Origin: JBFHRE01 sp041591895
Lineage (GTDB): Bacteria > Actinomycetota > Acidimicrobiia > Spongiisociales > ZC4RG35
Direction: 5' to 3'
DNA: 14,520 nt
Assembly (NCBI GenBank): GCA_041591895.1
Contig: JBFHRE010000063.1
Span: 1 to 14,520, forward strand
Position numbers and translations under genes: made by a program. Shown here piece by piece: positions 14,344 through 14,520 of this stretch. The notes under the pieces were generated by a model. The model had not been told where the DNA came from and searched no databases. It was given only the letters and a program-made list of their open reading frames with translations. Numbering within the stretch: position 1 is the stretch's first letter; every line of letters begins with the position of its first letter.

Positions 14344-14520
14344 CCACCTCGATCAACCCGGCCGGACCACGACCCTGCGCCCGTCAGGACCGACCGGGGG
14401 TCTGGGGGTCGCCCCCAAGAAGACACCGCCCCCCAGAAGACAACCCCACCACGGGGACAGAGCAGCCGAAATCCACCTCGATCAACCCGGCCGGACCACG
14501 ACCCACCACCCGCCAGGACC
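14344..14520. repeat. Long direct repeat with 129-bp period, non-coding
   Basis: A 32-nt stretch beginning CCACCTCGATCAACCCGG occurs identically at 14344-14375 and 14473-14504. A following 16 nt is similar (14376-14391 and 14505-14520), and the second copy reaches the window edge. Each copy contains the palindrome CCGGCCGG (14358-14365, 14487-14494). Between them are a hairpin TGGGGG-TCG-CCCCCA (14403-14417) and a near-duplicate pair containing AGAAGACA (14411-14427, 14428-14445). I see no supported gene between 14250 and 14520. Confidence 0.7.

Noticed and set aside
14142..14426. Minus-strand open frames reaching into the repeat region upstream of TetR
   Set aside because: They read through the operator and heptamer repeats, have no start signals and contain repeat-derived low-complexity sequence.
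14344..14520. CRISPR array
   Set aside because: Only two long repeats 129 bp apart, with spacers far too long and no cas genes in view.

Overview
This is a GC-rich, gene-dense stretch of bacterial chromosome with the character of an actinobacterium, probably a less-studied lineage such as Acidimicrobiia; that placement rests on gene content and base composition only. The supporting signs are strong G/C preference at third codon positions, lipoprotein-type exported proteins, an L,D-transpeptidase with a Thr/Pro-rich linker, and many genes whose start codon lies 6 or 7 bases after a TANNNT -10 box, the pattern of leaderless transcription. No phage, IS element, tRNA, rRNA or CRISPR array is visible.

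Layout. Bases 1-4619 (minus strand) read in the order nfuA-type Fe-S carrier, large secreted/membrane auxiliary protein, ABC ATPase, ABC-2 permease; the permease runs off the left edge. The last three genes are joined by ATGA stop/start overlaps and form an ABC-2 system with a two-TM accessory subunit. Bases 4692-7012 (plus) hold an ATP-grasp ligase joined by a TGATG overlap to an MFS transporter, a make-and-export arrangement like the bacilysin pair BacD/BacE. Bases 6991-8082 (minus) encode a phosphofructokinase with unusual active-site residues. Divergent from it is a beta-propeller lipoprotein (8117-9298), followed by thiamine pyrophosphokinase (9372-10013). Bases 9992-10963 (minus) encode a D-2-hydroxyacid dehydrogenase, divergent from an L,D-transpeptidase lipoprotein (10995-11810). 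Bases 11811-13022 (minus) encode an EAL-HDOD signalling protein. Bases 13113-14214 (minus) hold a TetR regulator followed by a small USP-like protein. The right edge (14250-14520) is non-coding and repeat-rich.

How it works together. Most of the window is housekeeping: glycolysis, thiamine diphosphate, Fe-S assembly, cell-wall cross-linking and 2-hydroxyacid metabolism. The two most accessory-looking units are the ATP-grasp/MFS pair and the ABC-2 trio. Compactness is extreme. Divergent gene pairs share 31-72 bp, apparently with a -10 box for each direction. The three convergent pairs have no space between them: two overlap by exactly 22 nt and one abuts stop to stop. The TetR gene has a 28-bp near-palindrome over its own -10 box, so autoregulation is likely.
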